DNA of 64,000 nucleotides from Brachynemurus nebulosus (lineage: Eukaryota; Arthropoda; Insecta; Neuroptera; Myrmeleontidae), in NCBI GenBank assembly GCA_035578155.1, contig JAPWDM010000001.1, forward strand, positions 6,018,172 to 6,082,171. Reading direction: 5' to 3'. This document shows, piece after piece, positions 33,530 to 43,397 of this stretch. Both the position numbers and the translations under genes were made by a program. Positions within the stretch are counted from its first letter, which is position 1, and each line of letters opens with the position of its first letter. The notes under the pieces are model-generated. The model ran no database searches. It saw only the letters and a list, made by a program, of their open reading frames with translations, and was not told the DNA's origin.

Positions 33530-35036
33530 AAACTAAAACATATTCAGTTGACATTAACTCAAAAATATCAAATGATTCCAATGAAGCCGGAAGCCCCTAA
33601 ACTCTACGGCCTCATCAAGTTGCATAAGAAAGAATATCCTGTGAGACCAGTGGTCTCCTACACCAAAGCACCTGCATATAAATTTGCCAAATTTTTAAAT
33701 AACACTTTTAAACAAATAACAGAATTTCAGCCACAACATTCAGTAAAAAAATTCCGTGGATTTATGCAAAAAATTAGACAACCTACAGATACAACACAAC
33801 AGTTTCAGACTAATTTCATTTGACGTTTCTAACATGTTCCCGAATATTCCGTCTAGGGATTGTATCCCAATTATTAAAAACATTTTAGTAAATAATAATT
33901 CCTCTACACTTTTACAAAAAGAAATCGTTGATTCATTTTCACTGTGTCTGGAACAAAACTATTTTCAATTTAATAATCAAATTTATATCCAAAATTCTGG
34001 TCTCCCAATGGGTTCCCCCCTAAGCCCACTCTTAGCTGAACTCTTTATGGATAACCTCGAAACTTCTATCTTACAAAACCCTATTTCTAAAAAACACATT
34101 CTTTTCTGGTTTCGCTATGTAGATGACATCCTAGTTGGTTTCAAAGGAACAGACCGACAGCTGGACAACTATTTAAAATATCTCAACAGCTTCCACCCAA
34201 AAATCCAATTTACCAAAGAAATAGAAGAAAACCAATCCATAAATTTCCTTGATATAACCATCCTTAGAGACACCAATAAATTCATTTATAATATCTACCG
34301 TAAACCATCATTTTCAGATTTAACTATACCTGCTGACTCCTTTAGCTCCAGGTCCCACAAACTAGCTGCGTATCGTTCAATGATCCAAAGAGCATTCGCT
34401 ATTCCTCTTCTACCAAAAGACCGAGAAACTGAACTTAACACAATAAAACAAATCGCCCTCAACAACGGTTTTTCAACCCATTTAATAAATGAACTCATTC
34501 GTAAAAAACAACACAAAATCACCATTGAACAAATATATCCATCTATTACTGCTGGTCCAGATCCAAAACATTATGTATCACTCCCTTTCCTAGGTGTCAT
34601 CTCACAAAAAATAGGCAATTTATTTTCAAAATATAATATATCACCCGCCTTCTGTTCATTTGGAAACCTTGGCCGTTCACTTTTTAACGCAAAAGAAAAA
34701 ACTGATCCGCTAAAAAAGAGTGGAGTTTACCGCTTAGATTGTTCGCAGTGTAATGCTAAATACGTGGGACAGACGGGTCGCCGCTTCGAGACAAGGTATA
34801 AGGAACATGTTGGATCTCAAATTCATAGCTCAAATTTTGGTTTACACGTCTTAGAAACAGGTCATTTCCCCAATATAAATCACAAACCAAAAGTTCTACA
34901 TATTTGTCAAAAGGGTACAAAACTGAATCTCTTGGAGGCTCTTGAAATTAATAGATTGAACAGTGACCCACAAGTGGAGGTTTTAAATGATCAAAACGAC
35001 CTAAATAATTCACCTTTATTAAAACTGAACTTCTAA
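33530..35036 (+). pseudogene. Penelope-like reverse transcriptase with GIY-YIG endonuclease, frameshifted
   Basis: The first part (33530-33760) encodes PKLYGLIKLHKKEYPVRPVV and VKKF; a +1 shift near 33756 then leads into the 426-codon frame. That frame has SFDV (residues 21-24), SGLPMGSPLSPLLAE (81-95), the catalytic YVDD (121-124), INFLDI and YRKPSFSD, then a GIY-YIG nuclease: GVY (323-325), KYVGQTGR (335-342) and a Glu-containing NLLEALEI. A Cys pair (CSQC) lies between the GVY and YVG motifs. The N-terminal reverse-transcriptase segment (K-A-D-K region in the relative at 42480) is missing. The Met-initiated frame from 33395 begins in the non-coding arm and is artefactual. Copying and target nicking would be its normal roles; this copy cannot make a full protein. 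Confidence 0.85.
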
Positions 35037-35282
35037 ACGAAAAAATATAATTTCAGCAACTTTAACATTTTGGACACCCCTCCTTTATTCTTAAACATAT
35101 TGGTTAAAAATTTTTACCTTACACAGATAAAAATAATTACCTCTATTATTCAAAAATGGTTTATCAACATCGTCTTTCAGGTACGTTATTGTACAGCCTA
35201 TTTCATATGAAATAGTATAATGACGGGTTTTTCCCAAATTCATTTTTAAGAGTATTTATTACACTCCCACATACATTTCTTC

Positions 35283-35329
35283 AATTACTCTGATGATGGT
35301 CGCGAGATTGAAAACGCGTTTAGTAAATT
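35283..35329 (+). ncRNA. Hammerhead ribozyme motif in the right arm (type I, short stem III)
   Basis: Elements in order: TTACT (stem I 5'), CTGATGA (35290-35296), GGTC-GCGA-GATT (weak stem II with a GNRA-type tetraloop), GAAA (35310-35313), an AAACGCGTTT palindrome as stem III, predicted cleavage after T35321, then AGTAA (stem I 3'). The conserved core is complete. Stem III is too short to close well in one molecule but is self-complementary, so two molecules could form a dimeric ribozyme, as described for Penelope-like elements. Stem II has two G-U pairs, so activity may be weak. Confidence 0.8.
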
Positions 35330-35388
35330 CTACTCAATTCTAGTGAAATTGACAAAGTAATTGAAACTTTAAATATTTTTAATATTTA

Positions 35389-36033
35389 AAATGAAATTTC
35401 ACAAAGTAAACCTCTCAACAGTAAATTATTTCAAAATTAAAAAAATTAACTTACCTGAAATATTTTAAATGTATCATCAGGACAGCATTTTGGAAACAAA
35501 CAAATTTATATTACAGTATTCTTTGCACATTATTCCAGAATCCATTTTACACAACGCATATAAAAAAAACAAAACATCAGTACACCACTATAACACTGTT
35601 TTTGTAACATATTTAAAGATTAATTTATCATACACGTTATAATTATATTAACTATATATCCTATCAAAAAATACTTTTGTTTAATTCAGCTAATTTGAAC
35701 ACATAATTTTTAACCTTTAAGAATATTACTTATGTACGTATAAATATTACAGCAATCCAATAACAGATAATTTTAAAATACATAAAATCATATGCGCGCG
35801 CATGGGTTTTGCTATTTAGTGATGTAAAAATAAACCAAAAGCGTTGTAAAAATCCAAAGTTACACCTTTATTTGTGTAATGTTAAAAAAAAACAGTAATT
35901 ATACACAAATTATATAAAAATACACCAATTTTTTCATATTACACAAATAATAGTGCATATTTTCAGAGCGAGGAGTAATTTTGCTCTAAATTTAAGTTAT
36001 TTTACATGTTTTTGACCCTTTTTTCTTAGAGTG
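35389..36033. other. Right part of the 6.4-kb element
   Basis: AT-rich, non-coding. The last 180 bp carry TGTAAT/ACACAAAT words related to the left-end cluster and end in GGGTC-TTTTTTCTTAGAGTG-type terminal sequence (inverted repeat on the other strand). Confidence 0.55.
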
Positions 36034-36065
36034 TAGGTATACTTGTACTTAAACATAAAAATTGT

Positions 36066-36393
36066 AAATAAAATAAAGTAAAAAAAATGTTTTTTAAGAA
36101 AAAGCTTTTATTTAAAAATAGGCCAAAAAAAATTAACTACTGAGTGAAGTTGGAAGCAATATGCAACATAATTTATAAAAGCTTGAGACGTTATCATTAA
36201 TTATTTCTGTTTTGGATATAAGTGTAGCTATTTTACTTTTCAGTAGTTACCAAACTTAATTAAACGCCTCAAGCTTTTATAAATTATGTTGCATAATGCT
36301 TCAAACTTCACTGAGTAGTTATTTCATTTTTTTAGCCCATTTATAAATAAAAGCTTTTTCTTAAAAAACATTTTTTTTACTTTATTTTATTTT
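36066..36393. mobile_element. Fold-back element with arms of about 125 bp
   Basis: The left arm starts AAATAAAATAAAGTAAAA and the right arm read on the other strand starts identically; both continue through AAGCTTTTATTTA and CAACATAATTTATAAAAGCT. The unpaired centre is about 70 bp. The element is non-coding and would fold into one very long hairpin. Flanking duplication is not clear. It lies only 27 bp beyond the end of the 6.4-kb element. Confidence 0.8.
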
Positions 36394-36787
36394 CTACTCT
36401 TTAGTCTGATTACAATTAATTTAAAAAAAAAATAAAGAAGTAATTTTTTACCTACATTTTAATCGGCTAATTTACCCTAATCAGACATAACTATGGAAAC
36501 AAAAAATTGCAATGTAAAATCAATGGAAAATATTTGACAATTCGAAATGTCAAAAAGTTGCATAGGACTAAAAAGCAACAATTTTGGTTTGGGGCAATTT
36601 AGGGAAAAACTAATTATACAATATTGCATTGTCATCAAGGTTAGACACGTATGTGAAATTTGAAACCTCTAACTCAATTAGAACCTGTCTAAATTTTGAT
36701 TCCAAGATTTGATCTAAACCAACATACTAACATAGCAAGTTAAATAAAAGCTTTTAAAAAATAGTAAATTAATCTCTACGGTAAAGC
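36394..36787. other. AT-rich spacer
   Basis: No recognisable feature. Confidence 0.5.
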
Positions 36788-37115
36788 TTTTAAACCAAGG
36801 CCGTAACTAGGTCTTCAGAGGCCCCGGGGCAGAAAGTACATTCGGGGCCCTTACGCCGCCTCGGGAAAAAATTCCGCCCCCTGGCGGCAGTCGTTTACCA
36901 TCCTACTTTTACAGAAATACCGCCCTTAAAATTACGCCCTCCGGCAAAAAAACGCGGCGAGCTTTTTTTTTTGCTTGTCAGTCGTTTGCTCCTTAACAGC
37001 CCTAATTTTACAGAAATACCGCCCTTAAAATTTTCCAAGAAATTTATAAATTTGAAATGTGCCTTTGGCTGGGGTGCCCCGGCTGCCCCAGCCTAGTTAC
37101 GGCCCTGTTCTGAAC
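36788..37115. mobile_element. hAT-type GC-richer miniature element
   Basis: The element occupies 36796-37107. It begins CAAGGCCGTAACTAGG and its right end inverted begins CAGGGCCGTAACTAGG (15 of 16). Flanks ttttaaac and ttctgaac share six of eight bases, consistent with an aged 8-bp duplication. The interior has CGCCC/GGGCGG phrases also found at 12781-13670. Confidence 0.7.
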
Positions 37116-37674
37116 TGATAGAGTTTAGATTTTTAACTTTAGATTTTTAATTTTCCCCTAAAAATATCTTTTTCTAAAGTAAAAATTCGTAGTACCTACT
37201 TCAAAATTAATATCTGTAACTCTTTATGTCACGGCTATTAGAAAAATCAATATTTACTATAAAATTTTCATTAAGAATAGAAACAAAAAATAAAATACGA
37301 GACTAATTTACGTCATGACGTTATGATTGTCTGTCATGAAAACCGTGAACATCGCCCAACACCGCCAAGTATAAAAACAAATTGCGTGCAAAATATAAAT
37401 AAATAAATAATGTAAATAAATTGGAACAAACTTTTAAATATTTAATTCACCATTATATTAATATAAGTTTATAAGACAATCTTTAAATTACGTTTATACC
37501 TATGTATGTGATAAAAAGCCAAAATATTTTTATATCATAATTTAAATGATCAATATAATAGGTAATCAATACCTTCCACAACCAAATTAAATTTCTTTGG
37601 TCACTCGAATCAATTAATTGTAAAATTCTAACCTTTAATATAACGAATTTGACAAGAATTTCAATGACGTACAC
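37116..37674. other. AT-rich spacer
   Basis: No gene or paired end. The frame at 37483-37674 (minus) is AT-driven. Confidence 0.5.
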
Positions 37675-38989
37675 ACGGCAATTTCACCCATTTAGCGCGA
37701 CAAAAATAATTTTTTTTTTTTAGTATAAAAAAACCAAATGTTCTTCTTACTAATTATTATAAAATAATATACTTTAAATCATTACTGTGAGTTTTCGACT
37801 TCAATCAGTGGTAAAAAATAGATAATTAAAATTTAATGAAACAAAATGTACAGACGTAATGAAGTAAGGTATCGGTAAATGTTTTATTAGTCTTCATTAC
37901 CATGTAATTGGTGTTCGGCATCAGTGTCTTCTGAAAATTTAATTAAATACTTTCCTCGCAATAGTCCTCGTGGTTGAATTTAGATCATCGCGACTCCCTG
38001 TAAACAAACGGTCATAATTCAAAAAAGGATTATTTGAGATAGCTAAAATTTTTTTAATAGTTTACTGGAATACTAAACAAAGAACTAAAATAGCAAACAA
38101 AGCGGTACTCGATGGAACGTTTTTGAAAAAAAAAAAATTTAAAAAAAAATCATAATTTTATTTTTTTTAATGTAATATAGGGTTAAAATATAACGGACAA
38201 TTATTAATTTGTAATACGTACCTGTGGCTACAACATTCATTATCAAAATTAACACTATGAGGCCCGAGCACTTTCATAGTAAATTTCCCCGGAAGCCGGC
38301 AATATTTAAAAAAAAAAACTATATAAACAAATACATAAAATAAAATGATTCAAACACACAACACAGTTCCACACGTATGTATGTGTAAAACTGTAAACAG
38401 ACGTAACGTGATACGTACATACATATTACATATTATACACTGGCATTCAAATCAATTTTATTTAAAAATATAAATTATATTTTTTATGTACATACCTATA
38501 TATTTTTTGTTTATCTTAAAATTTTTTATACATAGAAACCAAGAGAGTAGTGTTTGTTGGTATGTATGTGTTTGTGTGAATGGGAACACATCCGTGTGAT
38601 GAAGAATGATAAACATGATAAACATCGCACACATAATTAGTAATCAACTAATCAATTAATCATTGATCGCGGTCGGCCTCTGGGGAAGTTTTGTTTGGTT
38701 TCGGATGCCGAAGCCGTGGGACTGAAAGTGTTAAAATAATATTTGATACAATTCTCAAAAAACATCACTCTTACTCTATTTTAAATTTTGGAACCAATTA
38801 AACACGCGAGCTGAAACGGAAAAACTTCTACTTGCGGAGCGTTTCAGTAACTGTATTAGCTCAAACAATTTGTTTATGGGTAAGGGTTAGGTATAAAGGT
38901 TAATAGAGAATGTGAATTTATAGTTGTTGGTGTTAAAATAGCAAAATGATTTTTCGATTTTTGTCGCGCTAAATAGACGAAATTGCCGT
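37675..38989. mobile_element. Terminal-inverted-repeat element hosting a piggyBac-type insertion
   Basis: The left end ACGGCAATTTCACCCATTTA and right end inverted ACGGCAATTTCGTCTATTTA match at 17 of 20, and both continue GCGCGACAAAAAT. The element is non-coding and about 0.83 kb without the nested insertion at 38253-38730. I could not define a target duplication, so the superfamily is open. Confidence 0.7.
38249..38734. mobile_element. Nested piggyBac-type element
   Basis: The element occupies 38253-38730 (478 bp) between TTAA at 38249-38252 and 38731-38734. Ends are CACTATGAGGCCC and, inverted, CACTTTCAGTCCC (9 of 13). It has no coding content. Its position inside 37675-38989 orders the two insertions. 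Confidence 0.7.
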
Positions 38990-39528
38990 ATGTGCGACGG
39001 CTTCCTTGCACTCGATCTAAACATGTCTGGAACTTTCAGTGTTGAGTTCCGAAGATATCATAAAGGCAGATTTTAGTGCTGGACTTTTATATTGTCATAT
39101 TATCCGTTTGTTGTTGATATGAAATTTTAAATTTCATAAATTAAAATAGACCTACTTGAATATTCCTTTGAACTGTATTGTTTTTTGAAGTGTATGAAGT
39201 TCTCTATCCGTCATAATTCCATATATTATACATTTTTTTTTTATTAGACGGTACAAACACTTTCTAGACCTTCGTCATTCATTCGGTGAATTTATATGCT
39301 ACAAATGTCGGTAACACCTTTAATAATTCATAATTCTGTTTCTATTTTAATTATGAAAATGGAAAATGGTATTTGCTCTCCCCATGTTATGATGTGGATA
39401 CAGATTTAAAGTATTACAGCTACATACACTTGTGTGCAGAAAATTTTGAACATAAGAGTAGCAGTTAATTGTTCTACAAAAAGTGTACAATTTTTTACAA
39501 TTTTGTTGCCAAGAGTTTTATTTTGTGT
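38990..39528. other. AT-rich spacer
   Basis: No recognisable feature. Confidence 0.5.
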
Positions 39529-39987
39529 AAAGGTAAAACTCTAACAAAGGTCGGCGATTTAGCTGAAATTTTTTTTTGGCGATAGAGTACATTTGATATG
39601 TTAATATCAGAAAATAATAGAGCGCACTATTCAGAAAAACCTATAAAAAAATATTTAAAAATTTTAATGCAGCTAGTGTACTTAATAAATAAGATTTTTG
39701 TATATAAAAAAAAAATTAAATAATACAAAAAAAATTTTATTGAACAAAGTCGGTTTTGAACGTAGGAACCTTCTATTGTGAGGCAATAACTTTACCTCCG
39801 AGCTACTTCGTATATTACGTAGAACAATCTTCTTTAAGCTTTTAAATACACTAGCTGCATTTTTAATTATTTTTTTACGGATTTTTCTGAATAGTGCGCG
39901 CTATTATTTTACGATATTAACATATTAAGTGTATCACCAAAAAAAATTTCAGATAAATCGCCGACCCCAAGACCGTACTGTCCCTTT
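39529..39987. mobile_element. Long-inverted-repeat element with tRNA-like centre
   Basis: Arms of about 100 bp start near GGTCGGCGATTTAGCTGAAA on the left and, inverted from the right, GGTCGGCGATTTATCTGAAA. They continue through GATATGTTAATATC-like and AGCGCACTATTCAGAAAAA phrases. Outer short repeats (AAAGG) may extend the element. The centre is AT-rich except for a tRNA-like stretch on the minus strand (39744-39811). No target duplication is obvious. Confidence 0.7.
39744..39811 (-). ncRNA. tRNA-like sequence (tRNA-Val-like, degenerate)
   Basis: On the minus strand, TAGCTCGGAGGTAAAG resembles an internal A box, and CGTTCAAAACC resembles a B box. Between them GCCTCACAATAGAAGG resembles the anticodon arm and variable region of tRNA-Val with anticodon CAC. 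The outer seven bases ACGAAGT can pair with ACTTTGT at the other end (one G-U). The T stem is poorly paired, so it is not an intact tRNA gene. It could be a captured pol III promoter or a coincidence. Confidence 0.35.
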
Positions 39988-40464
39988 GTAAGTCTAAATG
40001 TTAATAATATAATAAATAGTAGCTAACATAAGCTGTAGCAAATATACACGACTCTCCTAGCGTGGTATTTGATTTTGACATTATGCTAAATAGAATATAT
40101 TTGTCAAGTTTCATTATCGTGTCATTATTAAGATTTGTTATTTTTTTTCTTTAGGAATATTCCCACCGAAAAATAAGTTTTTTTGGGATAAAAGTAAGTT
40201 ATATCCGTCTTTGCCCGCCAAGTTATCTTTTTCTAAAGCTCAAGTCGTTTGGTTAAGTTGTTGAGACGTGCAATAAAAGACAAACAAGCTTACTTTCGTA
40301 TTTATTAGTAAAGATATAATTATGATAAGTATATAGCATTTAATGTGATAAGACGTCAAGTGAAATCTTATTAACTGACACACCATAATATTAATAGATT
40401 TGAGCGTTACTTTATGGTATTCCATATTTGTAAATAATAAACAAATATTTTACTTCGCAAAAAT
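39988..40464. other. AT-rich spacer
   Basis: No recognisable feature. The frame at 40240-40425 (minus) has no motif. Confidence 0.5.
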
Positions 40465-40471
40465 ACCACTT

Positions 40472-40526
40472 TTATTTTGAAACTGTGACAATATTGTTTC
40501 GAACCGTCAGTTCATTTTCAAACAGA
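40472..40526 (-). ncRNA. Hammerhead-like motif, degenerate
   Basis: On the minus strand: TTTGAAA, then CTGACGG, TTC, GAAA, the palindrome CAATATTG, TC, ACAG and TTTCAAA. The layout (stem I by TTTGAAA/TTTCAAA, GAAA box, self-complementary short stem III, GTC cleavage triplet) follows the Penelope-like hammerhead. The box reads CTGACGG rather than CTGANGA, and stem II is almost absent, which points to a deletion or point change. It is probably inactive. Confidence 0.4.
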
Positions 40527-40776
40527 ATAGATATTACATTCTTTACATGCCTTATATACTAATTTTATCTACCTATACTTATTAAGGGGGAGTGGTCTGT
40601 GATGTGGAAGTGGAAAGGGTGGGAGTGATTGGAGAATCCAAAAGTCAAGAAAAACGAGATTACATTACATGTGACAAGAGGCAAACAAACACGTGGCAAA
40701 AGATTGAACTTGAAAATGACAAAAAGACAATAATACAGTAAATACAGTTTTAAACAGAAATTAAAATTTAAATAAG

Positions 40777-42478
40777 TTATAATATTGAAAATAAAGTTGA
40801 ACTGTAAATATCGGTATAATCATTTAAAAGGTGATCGGAGCTATGTTTATTTATTTCTATTGCTTCTAGGATTGTTAACTTCTGTCCTTTGCTTGCCTCG
40901 TGTAACACAGTAATTTCCCGTTCCGGTGTGTGTCCGGTGTCTATTAAGTGCCTCGCAAAAGCAGAGTCGGATTTCTTATTTCTATATGACCTAAAATGCT
41001 CTGCTCTCCGGGTTTCAAAGTTTCTGCCAGTTTGACCGATGTAAAAACCATTACAATCTTGGCAGTTTAATTGGTAGATGCCCGATTTTTTAAGTTTATC
41101 AATTTTTGTTCTATTGTTATATATTAAATTTCCTAGATTAAAGCCTGATTTAAATGCTAAATTTATGTTTGATTTTGCTAGAATTTTTTTAATTTTATCT
41201 GATATTTTACCAAAATATGTTATAGTTTTAAAGTTAGTTTTTGGTTCTGGTTTAACGGAGGGGTAAATTTCTTTTAAGATTTGTTTAAATTCTTTCTTAG
41301 CTATTAATTTATCGATTAGGTTTGAATTATATCCGTTATTATTCGCTATTATTTTAATATTATTTATTTCTTTTTTAAAATTTCCTTCCGACAAAGGTAT
41401 ATTAAACGCGCGGTGGATCATTGAATTGGAGGCTGCCACTTTATGTTGATACGGACTTATTGAATCATTTGGAATTGTAATACTTGAGTAAGATGGTTTT
41501 CTATATATATTGAAATCAAGCTTATTGTTAATTTTGGTTATAGTCAAATCTAAAAAGTTTATACTATTATCTTTTTCTACCTATAAGTCAAATTGAATTT
41601 TTGGATCTAATGAATTTAATGACTCTACAAATTTTTCTAACTGGCGAATCGATCCATCGAAGCCTATAATTATGTCATCCACGTATCTATACCAAAATTT
41701 TACATGTTGTTTGGTTAGTGTATTGTTCATTATTATTTCTTCTAAGTTCGTCATATAAATTTCTGCCAACAGAGGGCTCAGAGGTGACCCCATTGAAAGG
41801 ACACTTGTCTGTCGGAAGAATTTATTGCCGAACTCAAAGTAATTTTGTTTTAAAATTGTATTAAAGGTATTTATTAACTCGGATTGTTTTACTGGATTTT
41901 TTATCTTATTGTTTATTATTTCGCTAATCAAGTTTAGACACTCCTTGGTAGAAATATTGGTGAACATACTACGTACGTCCAGGGACGCCAATTTGTACCG
42001 ACCGGGAAAGGATGTGTTATTTAACTGATTTACAAGTTAGAAGGAGTTTTTGATGCTATGTTTGGAGGTGAATTGGGTTTCGGTTTTAAAAAGGGAATCT
42101 AGGTGTTGTGATAATTTATGTGATGGACATCCAATATGGGAAACTACTGGTCTTATTGGGTTGTCGGGTTTGTGCGTTTTCACCAATCCATATAATCTAG
42201 GAGCTCTCGGGTTCATCTCCACCAAATAATGTCTATCCTTGTCAGTAAAAATACTTTTATTATTATTAATTAATTTTTTAATTTCTTCGTTATATTTGTT
42301 AGTAGGGTCTGTTTTTAGGCGTATCATTTTTTCTTTTTTAATAAAATCGCTTATTTTATTTGAATAATCTTGTTTGTTAAGGATTACGGTAGAATTACTT
42401 TTATCTGCTTTAGTAAGTATTAAGTTGTCATTAATTTTATTTTTTAAAGATTTAACAGTATGTTTGTTATTTATTTTA

Positions 42479-42480
<2 letters not shown>
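40777..42480 (-). pseudogene. Penelope-like reverse transcriptase with GIY-YIG endonuclease, two in-frame stops
   Basis: From 42480 the minus strand stays open in one frame for 568 codons with only two stops: TAA at about codon 148 (after HSIKNSF) and TAG at about codon 300 (after KIQFDL). Motifs in order: LILTKADKSNSTVIL, PRAPRLYGLVKTHK, IRPVVS, LASLDVRSMFTNI, SMGSPLSPLLAE, the catalytic YVDD (codons 266-269), INFLDL, YRKPSYSS, then the GIY-YIG nuclease with GIY (467-469), YIGQTGR (480-486) and TILEAIEI. A CQDC pair sits between the nuclease motifs. The absence of frameshifts suggests recent decay. It would act in target-primed copying of the element. Confidence 0.85.

Positions 42481-42486
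<6 letters not shown>

Positions 42487-42560
<74 letters not shown>
42487..42560. repeat. (TA)n microsatellite between two mobile elements
   Basis: About 74 bp of pure alternating AT, bounded on one side by the truncated end of Penelope-like element 2 and on the other directly by the ACAGGGTG end of a miniature element. Confidence 0.95.
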
Positions 42561-42564
<4 letters not shown>

Positions 42565-42745
42565 GGTGTAAAGTAAATAACTCTCTTCCTTTTAACAGAT
42601 GGTTTATCTCGGTGTATAATTGCCGAAGACATAAATTTTTTTTCGGAATTCGCTATCTGAAAAAATCGCATCCCAGCCAACTCATCGTTTAATATAAATT
42701 TCCCTGAATACGCCTCTGACCAAACTAAAATTATTCGCACCCTGT
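42561..42745. mobile_element. Miniature element with ACAGGGTG ends
   Basis: The left end ACAGGGTGTAAAGTAAATAA and right end inverted ACAGGGTGCGAATAATTTTA share the outer eight bases and several beyond. TA follows at the right, and the left lies against (TA)n. It is 185 bp and non-coding. Related single ends occur at about 2184 and at 46429-46440, the latter also touching a (TA)n tract. Confidence 0.65.
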
Positions 42746-43397
42746 ATAATAACAATTTTTTTAAAAATAAACAAAAAATTTTTTTTTATTTTACTATAAT
42801 ATGTAAACATGTGTTCACTGTCGAACTTATATGTACTATATTGTACACAGAAAAGCGAACAGTTTTTCATAAATTTTGATTAAAATAAGTTTATGAATTA
42901 TTTTTTTAGTTTTTATAAATTTTTTAGTTTTTTATATCACAGTGCATTATGAATACTGCAAAAACCATAACTCTGATATCAGTATTTGCATTGCACATTA
43001 TTAATTTAGTAACAAATTACATTAAAAACTACACTTATAAATTACCAAACAAATAAAAAGAGAACAGAACAGAACAATGAAAAAAAATACACAAGAAAAA
43101 TTTCCATGAGTTGTAATTTTTCAAAAATTAAAAACATTTTCTTTTAACTATCATAAAACATGAATTTCTAATTGTTGATACATTGGTACACAACTTCTTC
43201 ACTACATATCTATAAAAACTAAATACCCGTTTTATGTATTGGTATGTACATATGTCAAATCTGTACAATGTGTTCCATATTCGATAGTTTTGCAGCTAAA
43301 GTACATAAGAGAAAAACAGAAATTAATAACAATGTTTGATAACGACTTATTTTTTCTTCTCTCAATTTTCTCACTAAGATCAAAAATTAATTTTTAA
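42746..43397. other. AT-rich spacer
   Basis: No recognisable feature. Confidence 0.5.

Larger units (their letters stand above)
33250..35388 (+). mobile_element. Penelope-like element with inverted hammerhead-bearing arms
   Basis: Arms 33250-33529 and 35109-35388 are inverted repeats of about 280 bp, nearly identical, enclosing a reverse transcriptase/GIY-YIG reading frame on the plus strand. Penelope-like elements often have repeated termini in direct or inverted order, and hammerhead ribozymes are known within them. Each arm contains one hammerhead motif, in opposite orientation. The coding region lacks its N-terminal part and has a frameshift, so this copy is dead. No target duplication was found. 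Confidence 0.85.
29663..36039. mobile_element. 6.4-kb CACTA-like element with 6-bp target duplication and nested insertions
   Basis: The element occupies 29669-36033. It begins CACTCTAAGAAAAAA and its right end inverted begins with the identical 15 bases. It is flanked by taggta at 29663-29668 and 36034-36039. Just inside both ends are clusters of GTGTAATTTTACAC-like words in both orientations (29730-30040 and 35850-36000). CACT-starting ends plus subterminal inverted words recall CACTA/EnSpm elements, but those usually duplicate 2-3 bp; a 6-bp duplication is unusual for them. Inside are a duplicated exon-like pseudogene, a TA-flanked element and a Penelope-like element. No CACTA transposase was recognised. 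Confidence 0.7.
40465..42480 (-). mobile_element. Penelope-like element 2, minus strand
   Basis: The element carries a nearly continuous reverse transcriptase/GIY-YIG frame (42480 to 40777) and a 3' untranslated part with a hammerhead-like motif (40472-40526). Its 5' end is cut off at a (TA)n microsatellite (42487-42560), which probably marks the insertion or truncation point. Protein similarity to the 33250-35388 element is moderate, so they are two separate families rather than copies. Confidence 0.85.

Noticed and set aside
34295..34525. 76-codon minus-strand frame
   Set aside because: It is the antisense shadow of the Penelope-like reverse transcriptase frame.
37675..38989. 8-bp target duplication for this inverted-repeat element
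   Set aside because: The flanking octamers (acgtacac and atgtgcga) agree at only half their positions, which is not better than chance shifts.
40465..40777. Second full hammerhead ribozyme in Penelope-like element 2
   Set aside because: The layout is right but the core reads CTGACGG with almost no stem II, so I list it only as degenerate.
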